Assembly (NCBI RefSeq): GCF_002115755.1
Contig: NZ_JFKA01000001.1
Span: 1-64,000 of the forward strand
Origin: Thalassospira mesophila
GTDB lineage: Bacteria; Pseudomonadota; Alphaproteobacteria; Rhodospirillales; Thalassospiraceae
Length of the DNA: 64,000 bases
Direction: 5' to 3'
The position numbers were made by a program, and so were the translations under genes. Below are positions 63,571 through 64,000 of this stretch, in pieces. Under the pieces are notes generated by a model. The model was given only the letters and a program-made list of their open reading frames with translations. It was not told the origin of the DNA and searched no databases. Positions within the stretch are counted from its first letter, which is position 1, and the number at the start of each line of letters is the position of its first letter.

Positions 63571-64000
63571 ATGTTTGATTATCTGCGCGATCCGCAGGCC
63601 ATATACCGGCAAAGTTTCGCCACCATCGAAGCCGAAGCCGACCTCGCCCGTTTTTCGCCAGAAGAACGGCCCGTTGCCATACGTATCATTCATGCCTGTG
63701 GCATGGTTGAAATGGCCGAAAACATTGTTTTTGGCCCCAATGCAATTGCGGCGGGCACCACCGCTTTACTGGCGGGAAAACCGATATTGACCGACGCCGA
63801 AATGGTGCGAAACGGCATTATTTCGCGCTTGCTTCCGGCGCAAAACCCGGTCATTTGCCGGTTAAATGACGATAACATTCCCGCCCTTGCCGCCCTGATC
63901 GGCACCACCCGGTCTGCCGCGGCCGTTGAAACCTGGACCAACGATATCGACGGCGCGATCATTGCTATTGGCAATGCGCCAACCGCCCTGTTTCATCTGC
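63571..64000 (+). CDS. cbiC: Precorrin-8X / cobalt-precorrin-8 methylmutase (CbiC/CobH), 3' end outside window
   Basis: The frame from ATG 63571 is open to the end of the window, giving 143 residues of a protein normally about 210. MFDYLRDPQAIYRQSFATI, RIIHACGMVEMAENIVF (catalytic His region) and PILTDAEMVRNGI are CbiC/CobH motifs. It migrates a methyl group from C11 to C12. It follows cbiX directly, so the operon probably continues with more ring-contraction genes beyond 64000. Confidence 0.94.
   Translation, partial: MFDYLRDPQAIYRQSFATIEAEADLARFSPEERPVAIRIIHACGMVEMAENIVFGPNAIAAGTTALLAGKPILTDAEMVRNGIISRLLPAQNPVICRLNDDNIPALAALIGTTRSAAAVETWTNDIDGAIIAIGNAPTALFHL

Overview
The window looks like part of an alphaproteobacterial chromosome, most likely a marine Rhodospirillales of the Thalassospira type. 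That assignment is inference from gene content and style (cobN/cobW/cobO-type B12 genes, DctPQM TRAP transport, an Hsp20 plus DUF1150 pair, an NDUFA9-like epimerase), not from a marker gene. No rRNA, tRNA, CRISPR array, phage module or insertion sequence was recognised.

Layout. 1-12182 (minus strand) is the N-terminal 4060 residues of a giant repetitive surface or secreted protein: an LEPR-type N-terminus, a DUF4347 domain, then cadherin/VCBS-like modules, with a three-copy 1.75 kb super-repeat. An AT-rich gap of almost 1 kb follows. 13.1-14.5 kb holds a cupredoxin plus FTR1-type iron permease pair. 14.7-20.9 kb holds a TPR-methyltransferase, a YeeE/YedE-type sulfur-compound transporter pair, a class I glutamine amidotransferase, a redox-type class III nucleotide cyclase (membrane haem-like anchor, 2Fe-2S, cyclase) and an Hsp20/DUF1150 pair. 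21.1-23.2 kb holds a soluble double-PAS chemotaxis receptor and a UPF0260 protein.

The dominant theme is cobalamin biosynthesis, in several blocks. Block 1 (23.3-29.8 kb) has cobB, sco1, a SafE/UreH-like membrane protein and cobA on the minus strand, and cbiD and cobK on the plus strand. Block 2 (43.5-52.7 kb, minus strand) starts with a cobalamin riboswitch and runs cobP, cobW, terminator, cobN, an unknown gene, cobO, cobQ. Block 3 (54.0-56.7 kb) has cobC and cobV on the minus strand and divergent cobT on the plus strand. Block 4 (61.2-64.0 kb) has cbiB on the minus strand and cbiX and cbiC on the plus strand, with cbiC running off the right edge. Together they cover uroporphyrinogen methylation, parts of corrin ring synthesis, cobalt insertion, amidation, adenosylation and the whole nucleotide-loop assembly. 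The missing ring methyltransferases (CobI, CobJ, CobM, CobL types) probably lie beyond 64000. The locus carries both an early cobalt chelatase (CbiX, long form) and a late one (CobN), so the route looks hybrid.

Between the B12 blocks are a transmembrane chemoreceptor (30.2-32.4 kb), a TRAP transporter divergent from a DapA-family aldolase and a GntR regulator with a perfect 14-bp palindrome between them (32.6-37.2 kb), two NAD(P)-binding epimerase-like genes, a TPR protein with an orphan PstS-like binding protein, a methyltransferase and a GST. Near the right end, between blocks 3 and 4, are a degenerate EAL-like protein, gmhA and hldE (heptose for LPS) and a nucleotidyltransferase-like gene.
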